From assembly GCF_902364025.1 (NCBI RefSeq), contig NZ_CABJCG010000002.1:372001-436000 (forward strand): DNA of 64,000 bases, read 5' to 3'. Position 1 is the stretch's first letter. The number at the start of each line of letters is the position of its first letter. The stretch is from Enterocloster lavalensis. Lineage in GTDB: Bacteria > Bacillota > Clostridia > Lachnospirales > Lachnospiraceae. The position numbers and the translations under genes are program-made. Under the pieces are notes generated by a model. The model did no database searches. It had not been told where the DNA came from and saw only the letters and a list, made by a program, of their open reading frames with translations. This document shows, piece by piece, positions 8,554 through 17,135 of the stretch.

Positions 8554-8856
8554 ATGGAAACAAAGAAATGTTTGATTATGTGCCGTACAGGCATGGGCAG
8601 CTCCATGATGCTCAAGATCAAGGTGGACAAGCTGATCGACAAGAACGGCTACCCGATGGATGTGACCCACGACGCGTTCAGCGGCTTCGCAGGCCAGCAG
8701 AACGTGGACATCATCATCACCATGGAGGACCTGATCGAGGAGTTTAAAAATTCCAAGGCCTACGTGATCGGGGTGAAGGACATTATGGACATGAACTTCC
8801 TGGAAGGGGAGCTGAACAAGTATTTTGAGTTGGAAAAGGCGAAAGGAAACCAGTAA
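8554..8856 (+). CDS. PTS sugar transporter subunit IIB (ascorbate/galactitol type)
   Basis: A 100-residue cytoplasmic phosphocarrier that passes phosphate from EIIA to the sugar held by EIIC. The active-site Cys lies in CLIMCRTGMGSS at the end of the first strand (about residue 10). The start at 8554 is chosen because AGGAGGG lies just upstream; an ATG at 8521 inside the preceding gene has no such site. It lies between the regulator and EIIC, and the length is normal for the UlaB-like family. Confidence 0.9.
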   Translation: METKKCLIMCRTGMGSSMMLKIKVDKLIDKNGYPMDVTHDAFSGFAGQQNVDIIITMEDLIEEFKNSKAYVIGVKDIMDMNFLEGELNKYFELEKAKGNQ

Positions 8857-8881
8857 CATTCAGAAAAAGGGGGATTAAAAA

Positions 8882-10153
8882 ATGGCAGTATTGCAATTTG
8901 TGGTTTATGACATTTTAGGTGAAGCGTCGCTTCTGATCGGACTTATGGCCATGGTGGGCCTGCTGATTCAGAGAAAACCCGCAGAGAAGGTGATCGCGGG
9001 AACCATCAAGACCATCGTGGGCTTCCTGATCTTCGGAATCGGTTCCTCGGCGGCCCAGGGGGCGTTAAACGGATTCCAGTCCCTGTTTGTGACAGCCTTT
9101 GGTCTGGAGGGCGTGACACCGATTTCCGAGGCCATCACAGCCCAGGCTCAGACGCTGTTCCCGATGGTGATCGCACTGATCATGGTGGGCGGCTTTGTCT
9201 GCAACCTGGTGATCGCAAAGCTCACCAAGTTCAAGTACATTTTCCTGACCGGCGGGCACAGCCTGTTCCTGTCCGCCCTGCTGGCGATTCTGCTGAAGGC
9301 CCTTGGGCTGTCCGATGTGGCGGCGATCCTGATCGGTTCCGTGATCCACGGCTTTGCGGCGGCGCTGTATCCGGCGATTGCCCAGAAATCCATGAACGCG
9401 GTTACCGGCACAGACGAGATCGCCATCGGTCACTACTGCACCCTGGCCTACGCGTTTTCCGGCTGGCTGGGAAGCAAGGTGGGCAACCCGGAGGACAGCA
9501 CGGAGAAGATCAAGCTGCCCGGCTGGCTGTCCATGTTTAAGGATTACATCGTTTCCGTTTCTCTGTCCATCGGCGTGATCTATTACATCGCGGCGGCGGT
9601 GGCCGGCAGAGAAGCAGTTGAGGCGATCTCCGGCGGAACCCATTGGCTGATTTTCCCCTTGATGCAGACGTTGACCTTTACCGGCGGTCTTTACGTGATC
9701 ATCACCGGCGTGCGCCTGTTCCTGGGTGAGATCGTTCCGGCGTTCGTGGGTATTTCCGAGAAATTTATCCCCGGCGCAAAACCGGCTCTGGATTGCCCGG
9801 TTGTGTTCCCCTACGCCCCCACGGCTACGGTTTTAGGATTTATTTCCGCCTATGCGGCCGGTTTGATCTGCATGTTTATCATGGCCGCGCTCCACACGGT
9901 GGTTATGATTCCGGTGGCGATCCCGTTCTTCTTCATCGGCGCTACCGCAGGTGTGTTTGGAAATGCCAGAGGCGGCTGGAAGGGCTGCGTGCTGGGCGCC
10001 TTTGTGACCGGCGTGCTGATTTCCGTAGGCCCGGCCATCATTTACCCGATCATGCAGAGCGTAGGCTTAAACGGCACCAGCTTCCCGGAAACGGACTTTA
10101 ACCTGATCGGTATCTTCTTTAACTTTATCGGAAAGGCCCTTGGCAAGTGGTAA
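8882..10153 (+). CDS. PTS ascorbate-family transporter subunit IIC (UlaA/SgaT-like)
   Basis: A 423-residue integral membrane permease of the ascorbate-galactitol PTS superfamily. It starts MAVLQFVVYDILGEASLLIG and contains the family segments FGIGSSAAQGALNGFQ (about residue 50) and GHSLFLSALLAIL (about 125), with roughly eleven hydrophobic helices. It would transport and phosphorylate a small carbohydrate together with the neighbouring EIIB. The transketolase genes behind it suggest that the product is a phosphorylated ketose or feeds one, rather than ascorbate. No ulaD/E/F-type ascorbate genes are present. Confidence 0.9.
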   Translation: MAVLQFVVYDILGEASLLIGLMAMVGLLIQRKPAEKVIAGTIKTIVGFLIFGIGSSAAQGALNGFQSLFVTAFGLEGVTPISEAITAQAQTLFPMVIALIMVGGFVCNLVIAKLTKFKYIFLTGGHSLFLSALLAILLKALGLSDVAAILIGSVIHGFAAALYPAIAQKSMNAVTGTDEIAIGHYCTLAYAFSGWLGSKVGNPEDSTEKIKLPGWLSMFKDYIVSVSLSIGVIYYIAAAVAGREAVEAISGGTHWLIFPLMQTLTFTGGLYVIITGVRLFLGEIVPAFVGISEKFIPGAKPALDCPVVFPYAPTATVLGFISAYAAGLICMFIMAALHTVVMIPVAIPFFFIGATAGVFGNARGGWKGCVLGAFVTGVLISVGPAIIYPIMQSVGLNGTSFPETDFNLIGIFFNFIGKALGKW

Positions 10154-10170
10154 TGGAGGAACATGAAATT

Positions 10171-10998
10171 ATGACGGACATAAAGCAGCTGAAACTGACG
10201 GCGAACCGCAACCGCAAACGGATTGTGGAGATGGTATACCAGGCCGGCGTGGGCCATGTGGGCGGGGCCCTCTCCGTGATCGACCTGCTCACGGCCATCT
10301 ACGAGCTGGAAGTGGATTTTAACGAGGAAAAACGGATCCGCGTGGTGCTGTCCAAGGGGCACGCCACGCCCGCCCTCTACGCGGAGCTGGCACAGAAGGG
10401 GATCATCGACGAGAAGGATTTCCCCACGTTCCGGCAGATCAACTCCAGGCTTCAGGGCCATCCCTACACCTGTGACATTCCCCAGGTGGACGCCACCACA
10501 GGCCTTCTGGGCCAGGGATTTTCCACCGCCCTGGGTATGGCTTTGGTCAAGAAGCGGGAGCAGGATCCCCACCGGGTATACGCCATCGCGGGGGACGGGG
10601 AGACCCAGGAAGGCCAGATTTGGGAGGCCCTGATGATGGCCGCCCATTACAAGCTGGACAACCTGGTATACATATTCGACTACAACAAGCTTTCCTCCGG
10701 CCATCCCACCAACGAAGTTATCAACCTGGAACCTTTGGCGGACAAGCTGGCGGCATTTAACTACCACGTGATCGTGATCGACGGAAACGACATGGAGCAG
10801 GTGGTGAACGCACTTAAAGAGGTCAGGACGGTGAGCGGCCGTCCGGTGGCCATTGTGGCCAACACCGTCAAGGGAAAGGGCGTCAGCTTCATGGAAAACG
10901 TGCCCAAGTGGCATTCCAGCGGCCTGACGGACGCGGAATATGAGACTGCCATGAGAGATTTAAGCGCCAGGGAGGAGGAGATTTGCAATGAGTTATGA
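10171..10998 (+). CDS. transketolase, N-terminal (TPP-binding) subunit
   Basis: A 275-residue half-transketolase that binds thiamine diphosphate and metal. Key parts are GHVGGALSVIDLLTAIY (about residues 26-42), SKGHATPALYAEL (about 65), the TPP/Mg motif GDGETQEGQIWEA (about 145-157) and KGKGVSFME near the end. The start at ATG 10171 follows GGAGGA; the upstream GTG at 10147 has no ribosome site and overlaps EIIC. It overlaps the C-terminal subunit by 11 bp, indicating translational coupling into a heteromeric enzyme. In this operon it probably acts on the sugar phosphate made by the PTS. Confidence 0.92.
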   Translation: MTDIKQLKLTANRNRKRIVEMVYQAGVGHVGGALSVIDLLTAIYELEVDFNEEKRIRVVLSKGHATPALYAELAQKGIIDEKDFPTFRQINSRLQGHPYTCDIPQVDATTGLLGQGFSTALGMALVKKREQDPHRVYAIAGDGETQEGQIWEALMMAAHYKLDNLVYIFDYNKLSSGHPTNEVINLEPLADKLAAFNYHVIVIDGNDMEQVVNALKEVRTVSGRPVAIVANTVKGKGVSFMENVPKWHSSGLTDAEYETAMRDLSAREEEICNEL

Positions 10999-11914
10999 CA
11001 CAATCACCCTGAGGGAACTGGTGGGCGGCGTTCTGGTGGAAGCCGGAAAAGAGAACAAGGACATCTACGTTATTGACAGCGATCTGGCCAAGTCCACCAC
11101 CACCAACCAGTTCGAGGAGGTTTTCCCGGAGCGCTTTGTGGAGACGGGCATCGCGGAGCAGAACGCCATGTCCATTGCCGCAGGCATCGCGACCGAGGGG
11201 AGAATTCCATTTTATGTAAATTTTGCGATCTTCGTGTCGGGAACCTGCTGGACCCAGCTGCGTCAAATCTGCTACGCCAATTTAAACGTAAAGCTGATTG
11301 CCACCCACCCGGGTATGGATGGCGGCTACGACGGGGCCACCCATCACGCCAATGAAGACCTGGCGCTCATGCGGGTTCTGCCCAACTTAAAAATCCTGGC
11401 GCCCAGCAACCCGGACGAGCTGAAGGCGGCGGTACAGATCGCCATCGCCCACCAGGGCCCGGTATACATCCGCTGCGTGCGGGATGCCGTGCCCAATCTG
11501 CCGGCGAAAGAAACGGTGCAGATGGGGAAAGCGGTGGTCGTGGAGGACGACGGCGACGATTTCGCGCTGATCTACGAGGGATCCACCACGGAGCTGGCCT
11601 TTAAGAGCTTTGCGGCCTGCCGCGAAAAAGGAAAAAAAGGAAAACTGATCAATCTGTTCTCTATTAAACCGGTAGACTGCGATCTGATCCGGCAGACCGC
11701 CGGAACCGTGAAGCGCATTGTGACCATTGAGAATCACTCGGTGATCGGTGGACTGGGCGGCCTGATTGCAGAGACCGTCTGCGACATGCCCGGCCACGCG
11801 CCGGTGCTGCGGGTGGGCGTGGAGGACGTATTCACGGAATCCGGGCCGTCGGGGCTGGTGAAAGAGAAGTATGGGTTGAATGTGGAACATGTTTTGGAAA
11901 AATTAGGGGATTGA
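10988..11914 (+). CDS. transketolase, C-terminal (pyrimidine-binding) subunit
   Basis: A 308-residue partner with the pyrimidine domain and C-terminal domain of transketolase. The catalytic Glu that activates TPP is in the FVETGIAEQNAMSIAAG segment (about residues 50-66). The substrate-loop HPGMDGGYDGATHHANEDLALMR is near residue 105, and an EGSTTELA-type C-terminal domain follows. Split transketolases are common in Firmicutes and some serve dedicated sugar pathways. The dedicated operon with a PTS supports a special substrate here, but which one is not visible. Confidence 0.92.
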   Translation: MSYDTITLRELVGGVLVEAGKENKDIYVIDSDLAKSTTTNQFEEVFPERFVETGIAEQNAMSIAAGIATEGRIPFYVNFAIFVSGTCWTQLRQICYANLNVKLIATHPGMDGGYDGATHHANEDLALMRVLPNLKILAPSNPDELKAAVQIAIAHQGPVYIRCVRDAVPNLPAKETVQMGKAVVVEDDGDDFALIYEGSTTELAFKSFAACREKGKKGKLINLFSIKPVDCDLIRQTAGTVKRIVTIENHSVIGGLGGLIAETVCDMPGHAPVLRVGVEDVFTESGPSGLVKEKYGLNVEHVLEKLGD

Positions 11915-11977
11915 TGGGTGCTGTGCAGACGCCGGGAATCACATTTCTCCCCCAGAATTCCAGTACACTTTAGCAAA

Positions 11978-12021
11978 CATGAAAAGAACCAGGCGCGATA
12001 CATAACCTGGTTCTTTTCATG
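11978..12021. terminator. 16-bp perfect inverted repeat between convergent genes
   Basis: CATGAAAAGAACCAGG (11978-11993) pairs perfectly with CCTGGTTCTTTTCATG (12006-12021) over a 12-nt loop. It is placed to stop both the transketolase operon and the convergent small gene. Confidence 0.7.
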
Positions 12022-12048
12022 CTATCTTAATTCTGACCTTACAGACTG

Positions 12049-12381
12049 TTATTGTGGGTAAACCCGGACACAATTTTCAATATCTTCCGTTTCATGATCA
12101 GAGATATAGATTTTGGCCGATTTGGACAGATCATTATCCAAAAATTTTTCCATTTGAAGTATATTTAAAATGGCAGGCCAATTCTCACCGGCATTCTCTG
12201 TTTCCAGCCAAATCCCCATTAAAGGACCGGATTTATCTTCCACAGTATCGATGTAGTCATATCCGTTGTCCCGAATGTCATTATTTGTTAATTCTGCGAT
12301 ACGATCCGGAACACAGTAACGCAAATCCAAGTCCGGATTCACAAGTTCTCCAGGATCTAACACAATAATGATTGTCTGCAT
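12049..12381 (-). CDS. hypothetical protein, 110 aa
   Basis: A small acidic soluble protein with no family I recognise. It begins MQTIIIVLDPGEL, carries a GPLMGIWLETENA segment near the middle and ends in a CVRVYPQ tail. The start is set at 12381 because AGGAGGGGG lies directly before it; a longer frame would start inside that ribosome site. It stands alone between a converging operon and an upstream spacer. Similar small immunity- or stress-type proteins exist, but nothing visible supports a function. Confidence 0.65.
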   Translation of the reverse strand: MQTIIIVLDPGELVNPDLDLRYCVPDRIAELTNNDIRDNGYDYIDTVEDKSGPLMGIWLETENAGENWPAILNILQMEKFLDNDLSKSAKIYISDHETEDIENCVRVYPQ

Positions 12382-12603
12382 AATCCCCCTCCTAAACATG
12401 AAATATTGTCATCAAATTATATCACGAATCAGCAGCAAAATATAGTAGTCAGACAGATCCGGTGTTCATAATGTCTATCAATCAGAGCATTATTGATTCA
12501 ATGCAGCTTGTGTTGGAACGTTTACAGGAGGTATAATAAAGCAGAAACCATATGCTGCCGAATTACAAAGCCGCAACTAAACAAAACCAGGAGGACCCCC
12601 GCC
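12382..12603. other. spacer with a minor 21-codon frame
   Basis: AT-rich spacer between divergent genes. A 21-codon frame at 12471-12536 (starting MSINQSIIDSMQLV) has no convincing ribosome site and could be the tail of a lost gene. Nothing else is seen. Confidence 0.4.
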
Positions 12604-13173
12604 ATGACGCCCCAAGATTTTCTAACCATCCTATCAAGAGCCGCAATCCTAAAAACCACAACCCGCCACTGCTACACGCAGGAAAACCGCAAAGAAAGCG
12701 TAGCGGACCACAGCTGGCGCATCGCCCTGATGGCCATGCTCTTATCCGGCGAGCCGGAATTTCAGGACACGGATATGAACAAAGTCATCCGCATGTGTCT
12801 GATCCACGATCTGGGCGAAACCTTCACCGGGGATATCCCCAGTTTCGAAAAAACCGACCAAAACGTCCAGACCGAGGACGCCCAATTCCTCACCTGGGCT
12901 AACACCTTCCCCACCCCCCAGCGCCAGGAATGGCTCTCTCTCCTGGACGAAATGGAAAAATTACAAACCAAAGAAGCGAGAACCTACAAAGCCCTGGACA
13001 AACTGGAAGCGCTCATATCCCACAACGAGTCCGACCTCTCCACCTGGCTCCCCCTGGAATACGACCTCCAACTGACCTACGGCCAGGAAAACATCCAATT
13101 CTCCCCCTACCTAACCGCCCTGCGCAAATGTATCGACCAATGGACCCTCGTCAAAATAACCCCTAACCCCTAA
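12604..13173 (+). CDS. HD domain phosphohydrolase (YfbR/HDDC2-like)
   Basis: A 189-residue metal-dependent phosphohydrolase. The HD metal ligands appear as SVADHSWR (about residue 35) and CLIHDLGE (about 67), with an ASP-containing KALDKLEALI near 140, the pattern of 5'-deoxynucleotidase/HDDC2-like proteins. The start at 12604 has GGAGGACCCCC upstream. The coding strand is unusually rich in C and A. It is separated from rsmA by a palindromic spacer. Confidence 0.88.
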   Translation: MTPQDFLTILSRAAILKTTTRHCYTQENRKESVADHSWRIALMAMLLSGEPEFQDTDMNKVIRMCLIHDLGETFTGDIPSFEKTDQNVQTEDAQFLTWANTFPTPQRQEWLSLLDEMEKLQTKEARTYKALDKLEALISHNESDLSTWLPLEYDLQLTYGQENIQFSPYLTALRKCIDQWTLVKITPNP

Positions 13174-13237
13174 CCTTATCCCCTCCTCTTTTTCTCCCCA
13201 CTCCCACAAACCCCAGCAACCGCCCCAAAACCTCAGC

Positions 13238-13374
13238 TTCAGGGGAACGGGCGGGGGAGGCGGCGGATGGAGGGGTGACTTTTAGGAGGCTCGCAGCCGC
13301 CTTTCCGCTTAGTGGCTGCCGCCGAGTAAACCGGAGCCCCACCGTCCGCCGCCTCCCCCGCCCGTTCCCCTGAA
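13238..13374. repeat. intergenic palindrome with 38-bp arms
   Basis: The left arm (13238-13275) and right arm (13337-13374) are reverse complements apart from about three bases (outer TTCAGGGGAACGGGCGGGGG, inner GGCGGCGG). The 61-bp centre contains weaker complementary segments (GGCTCGCAGCC and GGCTGCCGCC). It could act as a strong terminator for the HD gene or be another interspersed palindromic unit. Its sequence differs from the palindrome at 1753-2012. Confidence 0.75.
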
Positions 13375-13475
13375 TCGACGCCCACCGCGCGGTTGCGTCC
13401 CTTTTGCGTATTTTCATTGACTTTTCCCTCCCAATGGTCTACCATAACCTTAAAAGAAAACGTAAGGAAAACCAC

Positions 13476-14345
13476 ATGCAAAACAAACTGGGCAACCCGA
13501 AAGAAACAATCGAAATCATCCAGAAATACCAATTTGTATTCCAGAAAAAATTCGGACAAAATTTCCTCATCGATCCCCACGTACTGGACAAGATCATCAC
13601 CGCCGCGGGCATCGGCCCGGAGGACTGCGTGCTTGAGATCGGGCCGGGCATCGGCACTATGACGCAGTATCTGGCCGAACACGCCCGCCAGGTGGTCGCC
13701 GTGGAAATCGACTCCAATCTGATCCCCATACTGGGCGAGACACTGAACGATTACCCCAACGTCACCATCATTAACGACGACATACTCAAAGTAGACATCA
13801 ACCATCTGGTGGACGAGCACAACGGCGGCAACCCCATCAAAGTGGTTGCCAACTTACCCTACTACATCACCACCCCCATCATCATGGGCCTGTTCGAGAG
13901 CGGCGTGCCCATCGACAACATCACCGTGATGGTGCAGAAGGAGGTGGCCGACCGCATGCAGGTGGGCCCCGGCTCCAAAGACTACGGGGCGCTTTCCTTG
14001 GCAGTCCAGTATTACGCCAGCCCCTACATCGTGGCCAACGTGCCGCCTAACTGTTTCATCCCCCGGCCCAATGTGGGCTCCGCGGTGATCCGCCTGACCC
14101 GCTACAAGGAGCCGCCGGTGCAGGTGACGGACCCGGCGCTGATGTTCCGGCTGATCCGGGCCTCCTTCAACCAGCGGCGAAAGACCTTACAGAACGGGCT
14201 CAATAATTCGCCTGAGCTTTCCTACACCAAGGAAGATATCGCCGAAGCCATTGCCGGTCTGGGTTTGCCGGCGTCCGTGCGGGGGGAAGCGCTGACGCTG
14301 GAGCAGTTTGCAGCGCTGGCCAATTATTTCACGGAACATTTTTAG
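13476..14345 (+). CDS. rsmA: 16S rRNA (adenine1518/1519-N6)-dimethyltransferase
   Basis: A 289-residue SAM-dependent methyltransferase (KsgA) that dimethylates two adjacent adenines at the 3' end of 16S rRNA during 30S maturation. Motifs: GQNFLID near residue 26, the SAM-binding VLEIGPGIGTMTQYL near 50, catalytic NLPYYITTP near 125 and a C-terminal RRKTLQN segment near 235. The start at 13476 follows AAGGAAAA; the longer frame lacks a ribosome site. The next gene starts about 290 bp later after a structured spacer. Confidence 0.96.
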   Translation: MQNKLGNPKETIEIIQKYQFVFQKKFGQNFLIDPHVLDKIITAAGIGPEDCVLEIGPGIGTMTQYLAEHARQVVAVEIDSNLIPILGETLNDYPNVTIINDDILKVDINHLVDEHNGGNPIKVVANLPYYITTPIIMGLFESGVPIDNITVMVQKEVADRMQVGPGSKDYGALSLAVQYYASPYIVANVPPNCFIPRPNVGSAVIRLTRYKEPPVQVTDPALMFRLIRASFNQRRKTLQNGLNNSPELSYTKEDIAEAIAGLGLPASVRGEALTLEQFAALANYFTEHF

Positions 14346-14418
14346 AACGGATGTTACAGACGGCCTGTCTCACTGGCCGAAAAAGCCGGTGAGGGAGCAG
14401 CGGATATCCGCCCGCTGT

Positions 14419-14479
14419 GAAAATTGGGGTTCAAAGCAGCGCACAAGCAAGCCCGGCGCTGCTTGCCACGTCAATTTTC
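14419..14479. repeat. nested hairpin in the rsmA-ohyA spacer
   Basis: Outer pairs GAAAATTG (14419-14426) with CAATTTTC (14472-14479), and inner pairs AAGCAGCGC (14434-14442) with GCGCTGCTT (14456-14464). No T-tract follows. It could be a terminator variant or a structured leader of the oleate hydratase gene. Confidence 0.5.
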
Positions 14480-14637
14480 CTGTCGTCTGAACTGATACAA
14501 ATATGGGAATACTCTGGATGGATTAACATAGCTGCATTTGCGGCTCTGCCGGTTTACGGCGGGGCGGCGTGGATTGCATAAGGATTCTGCCAGGCAGAGA
14601 AGGAAAATCGAACACATTGGAAAGGAAGAGAGCAAAG

Positions 14638-16398
14638 ATGAAGAAAAAAGCAGGAAAAGTCATCGCGGTAGGCGCAGCGGCCGCAGCAGCGGGAGTGCTG
14701 CTGAAAAAGATGCGGGATGGACAGAAAAAGCAGGAGTCATCCAGAATTGAGTCCATCGAGGAGGCGGTGATGAATAACCGCGACTACGGCGAGAAGAGGG
14801 CCTACCTGGTAGGCGGGGGACTGGCCACCATGGCGGCGGCAGCTTACCTGATCCGGGACTGCAAATTCCCGGGCGACCGCATCACCATCTACGAGGGCAT
14901 GCACATTCTGGGGGGCAGCAACGACGGAATCGGTGATCCCGAGCACGGCTTCGTGTGCCGCGGCGGCCGTATGCTCAACGAGGAGACCTACGAGAATTTC
15001 TGGGAGCTGTTTTCCTCCATCCCGTCCATCCGCCAGCCCGGACGCAGTGTGACCGAGGAGATTTTGAACTTTGACCACGCCCACCCCACCTGCGCCAAGG
15101 CCAGACTGGTGGACCGTGACGGCAAGATTCAGGACGTGAAGAGCATGGGCTTCAACCAGGCCGACCGCAACGCGCTGTTAAAGCTGCTGCTGACCGACGA
15201 GAAGAAGCTGGACAACCTGACCATCCAGGATTGGTTCAAGGAGACGCCCCACATGTTCACCACCAATTTCTGGCATATGTGGCAGACCACCTTTGCGTTC
15301 CAGAAGTGGAGCAGCCTGTATGAGTTCCGCCGTTACATGAACCGTATGATTTTTGAGTTCAGCCGCATCGAAACTCTGGAGGGCGTGACCAGAACCCCCT
15401 TAAACCAGTACGACAGCGTGATCCGCCCGCTGGAGGCCTATCTGCGCAGCCACGGCGTGGTATTCAAGGAAAATACCGAGGTGACTGACATTGATTTCGC
15501 CGACGGCGCGGGCATCACGGCCAAGACCCTGTACCTGAAGAGCCGTAATACGGCGGCGGGCGAGGGCGAGCCGGAATACGTTATTTCCACCGTGGAATTA
15601 AACGACGGCGATCTCTGCATCATGACAAACGCCTGCATGACCGACAGCGCAACTCTGGGCGATATGCACACTCCGGCCCCCGCGCCGGTGAAAAAGCCTA
15701 TTTCCGGCGAGCTTTGGGCCAAGATTGCGGCCAAGAAGCCGGAGCTGGGCAACCCGGAACCGTTCTTCTCCAAACCTCATGAGACCAACTGGCTCAGCTT
15801 TACCGTGACCTGCAAGGGCGACCAGCTCTTAAAGGTGATCGAGAACTTTACCGGAAATGTACCCGGCAGCGGCGCGCTGATGACCTTCAAGGATTCCAGC
15901 TGGCTGATGAGCAGCGTGGTGGCGGCCCAGCCCCATTTCGTGAACCAGCCCATGGACGAGACTATTTTCTGGGGTTACGGCCTGTATACCGAGGCTATCG
16001 GCGACTATGTGAAAAAGCCCATGAAGGACTGCACCGGCGAGGAGTTGCTGAACGAGTACCTGCACCACCTGCATATCCCGGAGGACCAGATCGCGGAGCT
16101 GATGAAGACCGTGATCAATGTGATCCCCTGCTATATGCCCTATGTGGACGCGCAGTTTGAACCCCGCAAATACACCGACCGTCCGCCGGTAGTGCCCACC
16201 GGCTCCACCAATTTCGCTATGGTCAGCCAGTTTGTGGAGATTCCGGACGACATGGTGTTCACCGAGGAGTATTCCGTGCGCGCGGCCAGAACCGCCGTAT
16301 ACACCCTGATGGATGTGAACAAGCCCATCTGTCCGGTGACTCCCTACAACCGCGATCCCAAGGTGCTGCTTAAGGCGCTGAAGAAGGCATATATGTAG
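14638..16398 (+). CDS. ohyA: oleate hydratase (MCRA family) with N-terminal hydrophobic segment
   Basis: A 586-residue FAD-dependent enzyme that adds water to the cis-9 double bond of oleate or linoleate to give 10-hydroxy fatty acids, a detoxification step in gut bacteria. Seen: the dinucleotide motif YLVGGGLATMAAAAYLIRD (about residues 53-71), GGRMLNEETYENFWELF and NQYDSVIRPLEAYL, all family hallmarks. Unusually, about 45 residues precede the FAD domain, including a basic start and an alanine-rich hydrophobic stretch (about 7-23) that could be a membrane anchor. The start at 14638 follows AAGGAAG. Function call is firm; localisation is inferred. Confidence 0.93.
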   Translation: MKKKAGKVIAVGAAAAAAGVLLKKMRDGQKKQESSRIESIEEAVMNNRDYGEKRAYLVGGGLATMAAAAYLIRDCKFPGDRITIYEGMHILGGSNDGIGDPEHGFVCRGGRMLNEETYENFWELFSSIPSIRQPGRSVTEEILNFDHAHPTCAKARLVDRDGKIQDVKSMGFNQADRNALLKLLLTDEKKLDNLTIQDWFKETPHMFTTNFWHMWQTTFAFQKWSSLYEFRRYMNRMIFEFSRIETLEGVTRTPLNQYDSVIRPLEAYLRSHGVVFKENTEVTDIDFADGAGITAKTLYLKSRNTAAGEGEPEYVISTVELNDGDLCIMTNACMTDSATLGDMHTPAPAPVKKPISGELWAKIAAKKPELGNPEPFFSKPHETNWLSFTVTCKGDQLLKVIENFTGNVPGSGALMTFKDSSWLMSSVVAAQPHFVNQPMDETIFWGYGLYTEAIGDYVKKPMKDCTGEELLNEYLHHLHIPEDQIAELMKTVINVIPCYMPYVDAQFEPRKYTDRPPVVPTGSTNFAMVSQFVEIPDDMVFTEEYSVRAARTAVYTLMDVNKPICPVTPYNRDPKVLLKALKKAYM

Positions 16399-16478
16399 GC
16401 AGATATGGGAAGCCATGTGGGCTTTGCCGCTGGATGAGCGCAAGGCTGAACATGTTAGCCTGAGTTATGAATATTGTT

Positions 16479-16559
16479 AGAGCGCCCCGTATGGACGGGC
16501 AGAGCTTCCGCAGTTACACCCGGCGGACACGGCTTTGCCCGGCAGCGGCGCTCTTTTTT
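16479..16559 (+). terminator. intrinsic terminator after oleate hydratase
   Basis: AGAGCGCC (16479-16486) pairs with GGCGCTCT (16547-16554). An inner CGGGCA/TGCCCG stem is present and six T residues follow. Confidence 0.7.
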
Positions 16560-16560
16560 C

Positions 16561-16652
16561 GCGTTCCTGATGATTACGGGGACAGGTCTGTGGCCTGCAC
16601 TGCTCGCCGGCACCGCTCAGTGCAGGACGAAACGCGGGCTTCAGGAATACGC
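16561..16652. repeat. 92-bp structured palindromic element
   Basis: Outer GCGTTCCTGA (16561-16570) pairs with TCAGGAATACGC (16641-16652). Inner CCTGCACTG (16594-16602) pairs perfectly with CAGTGCAGG (16618-16626). It lies between the oleate hydratase terminator and the zinc-ribbon gene. Confidence 0.55.
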
Positions 16653-16675
16653 CGTGCGGCACAGGAGGAAAGTAA

Positions 16676-17068
16676 ATGATTTTTATCGGAGGAATCAGCC
16701 AGGGCCAGAAGATCCTGGACTATGTAAAAACCGTGATCTGCGACCGCTGCGGCCGTTATGGCCGCTTCCAGGTGGTGATGACCTACATGTATTTCAGCTT
16801 TTTCTTCATTCCGCTGTTCAAATGGAACCGGAAGTATTATGTGAAAATGTCCTGTTGCGGCACTGTTTACCAGCTGGACCCGGAGGTGGGAAAGATTCTG
16901 GCCCGGGGCGGCCGGGTGGACATTGAACAGAAGGACCTGACCCTGGTGCAGGAGGGAAACGGCAGATACGACAACGGGTTCGGGAACCGGGTGAAAAAAT
17001 GTCCGAACTGCGGGTATGAGACTCAGGAGGACTTTGAGTTTTGCCCGAAGTGCGGGACGAGGTTTTAG
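16676..17068 (+). CDS. zinc-ribbon domain protein
   Basis: A 130-residue protein with two cysteine-pair regions: CDRCGRYG near residue 22 with a later CCG near 62, and a C-terminal zinc ribbon (CPNCG...CPKCG, about 109-128). A short hydrophobic aromatic stretch near residues 37-48 (YMYFSFFFIPLF) may be membrane-associated. Such proteins are common, functionally unassigned zinc-ribbon proteins in clostridia. AGGAGG directly precedes the start. It stands alone before the LysR gene. Confidence 0.82.
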   Translation: MIFIGGISQGQKILDYVKTVICDRCGRYGRFQVVMTYMYFSFFFIPLFKWNRKYYVKMSCCGTVYQLDPEVGKILARGGRVDIEQKDLTLVQEGNGRYDNGFGNRVKKCPNCGYETQEDFEFCPKCGTRF

Positions 17069-17135
17069 GTAGGGAATGGAATTTGAAAACAGGGGTATAT
17101 ATGTTGATTAGGCAGTGAAAATCGGGGGAAACGCT

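Noticed and set aside
7766..8563. Long minus-strand frame opposite the PTS regulator
   Set aside because: Typical antisense shadow of a GC-rich gene; the plus-strand regulator accounts for the region.
8882..11914. Ascorbate utilisation operon
   Set aside because: EIIC is of the ascorbate family, but the lactonase, decarboxylase and epimerase genes of the ula pathway are absent and transketolase takes their place.
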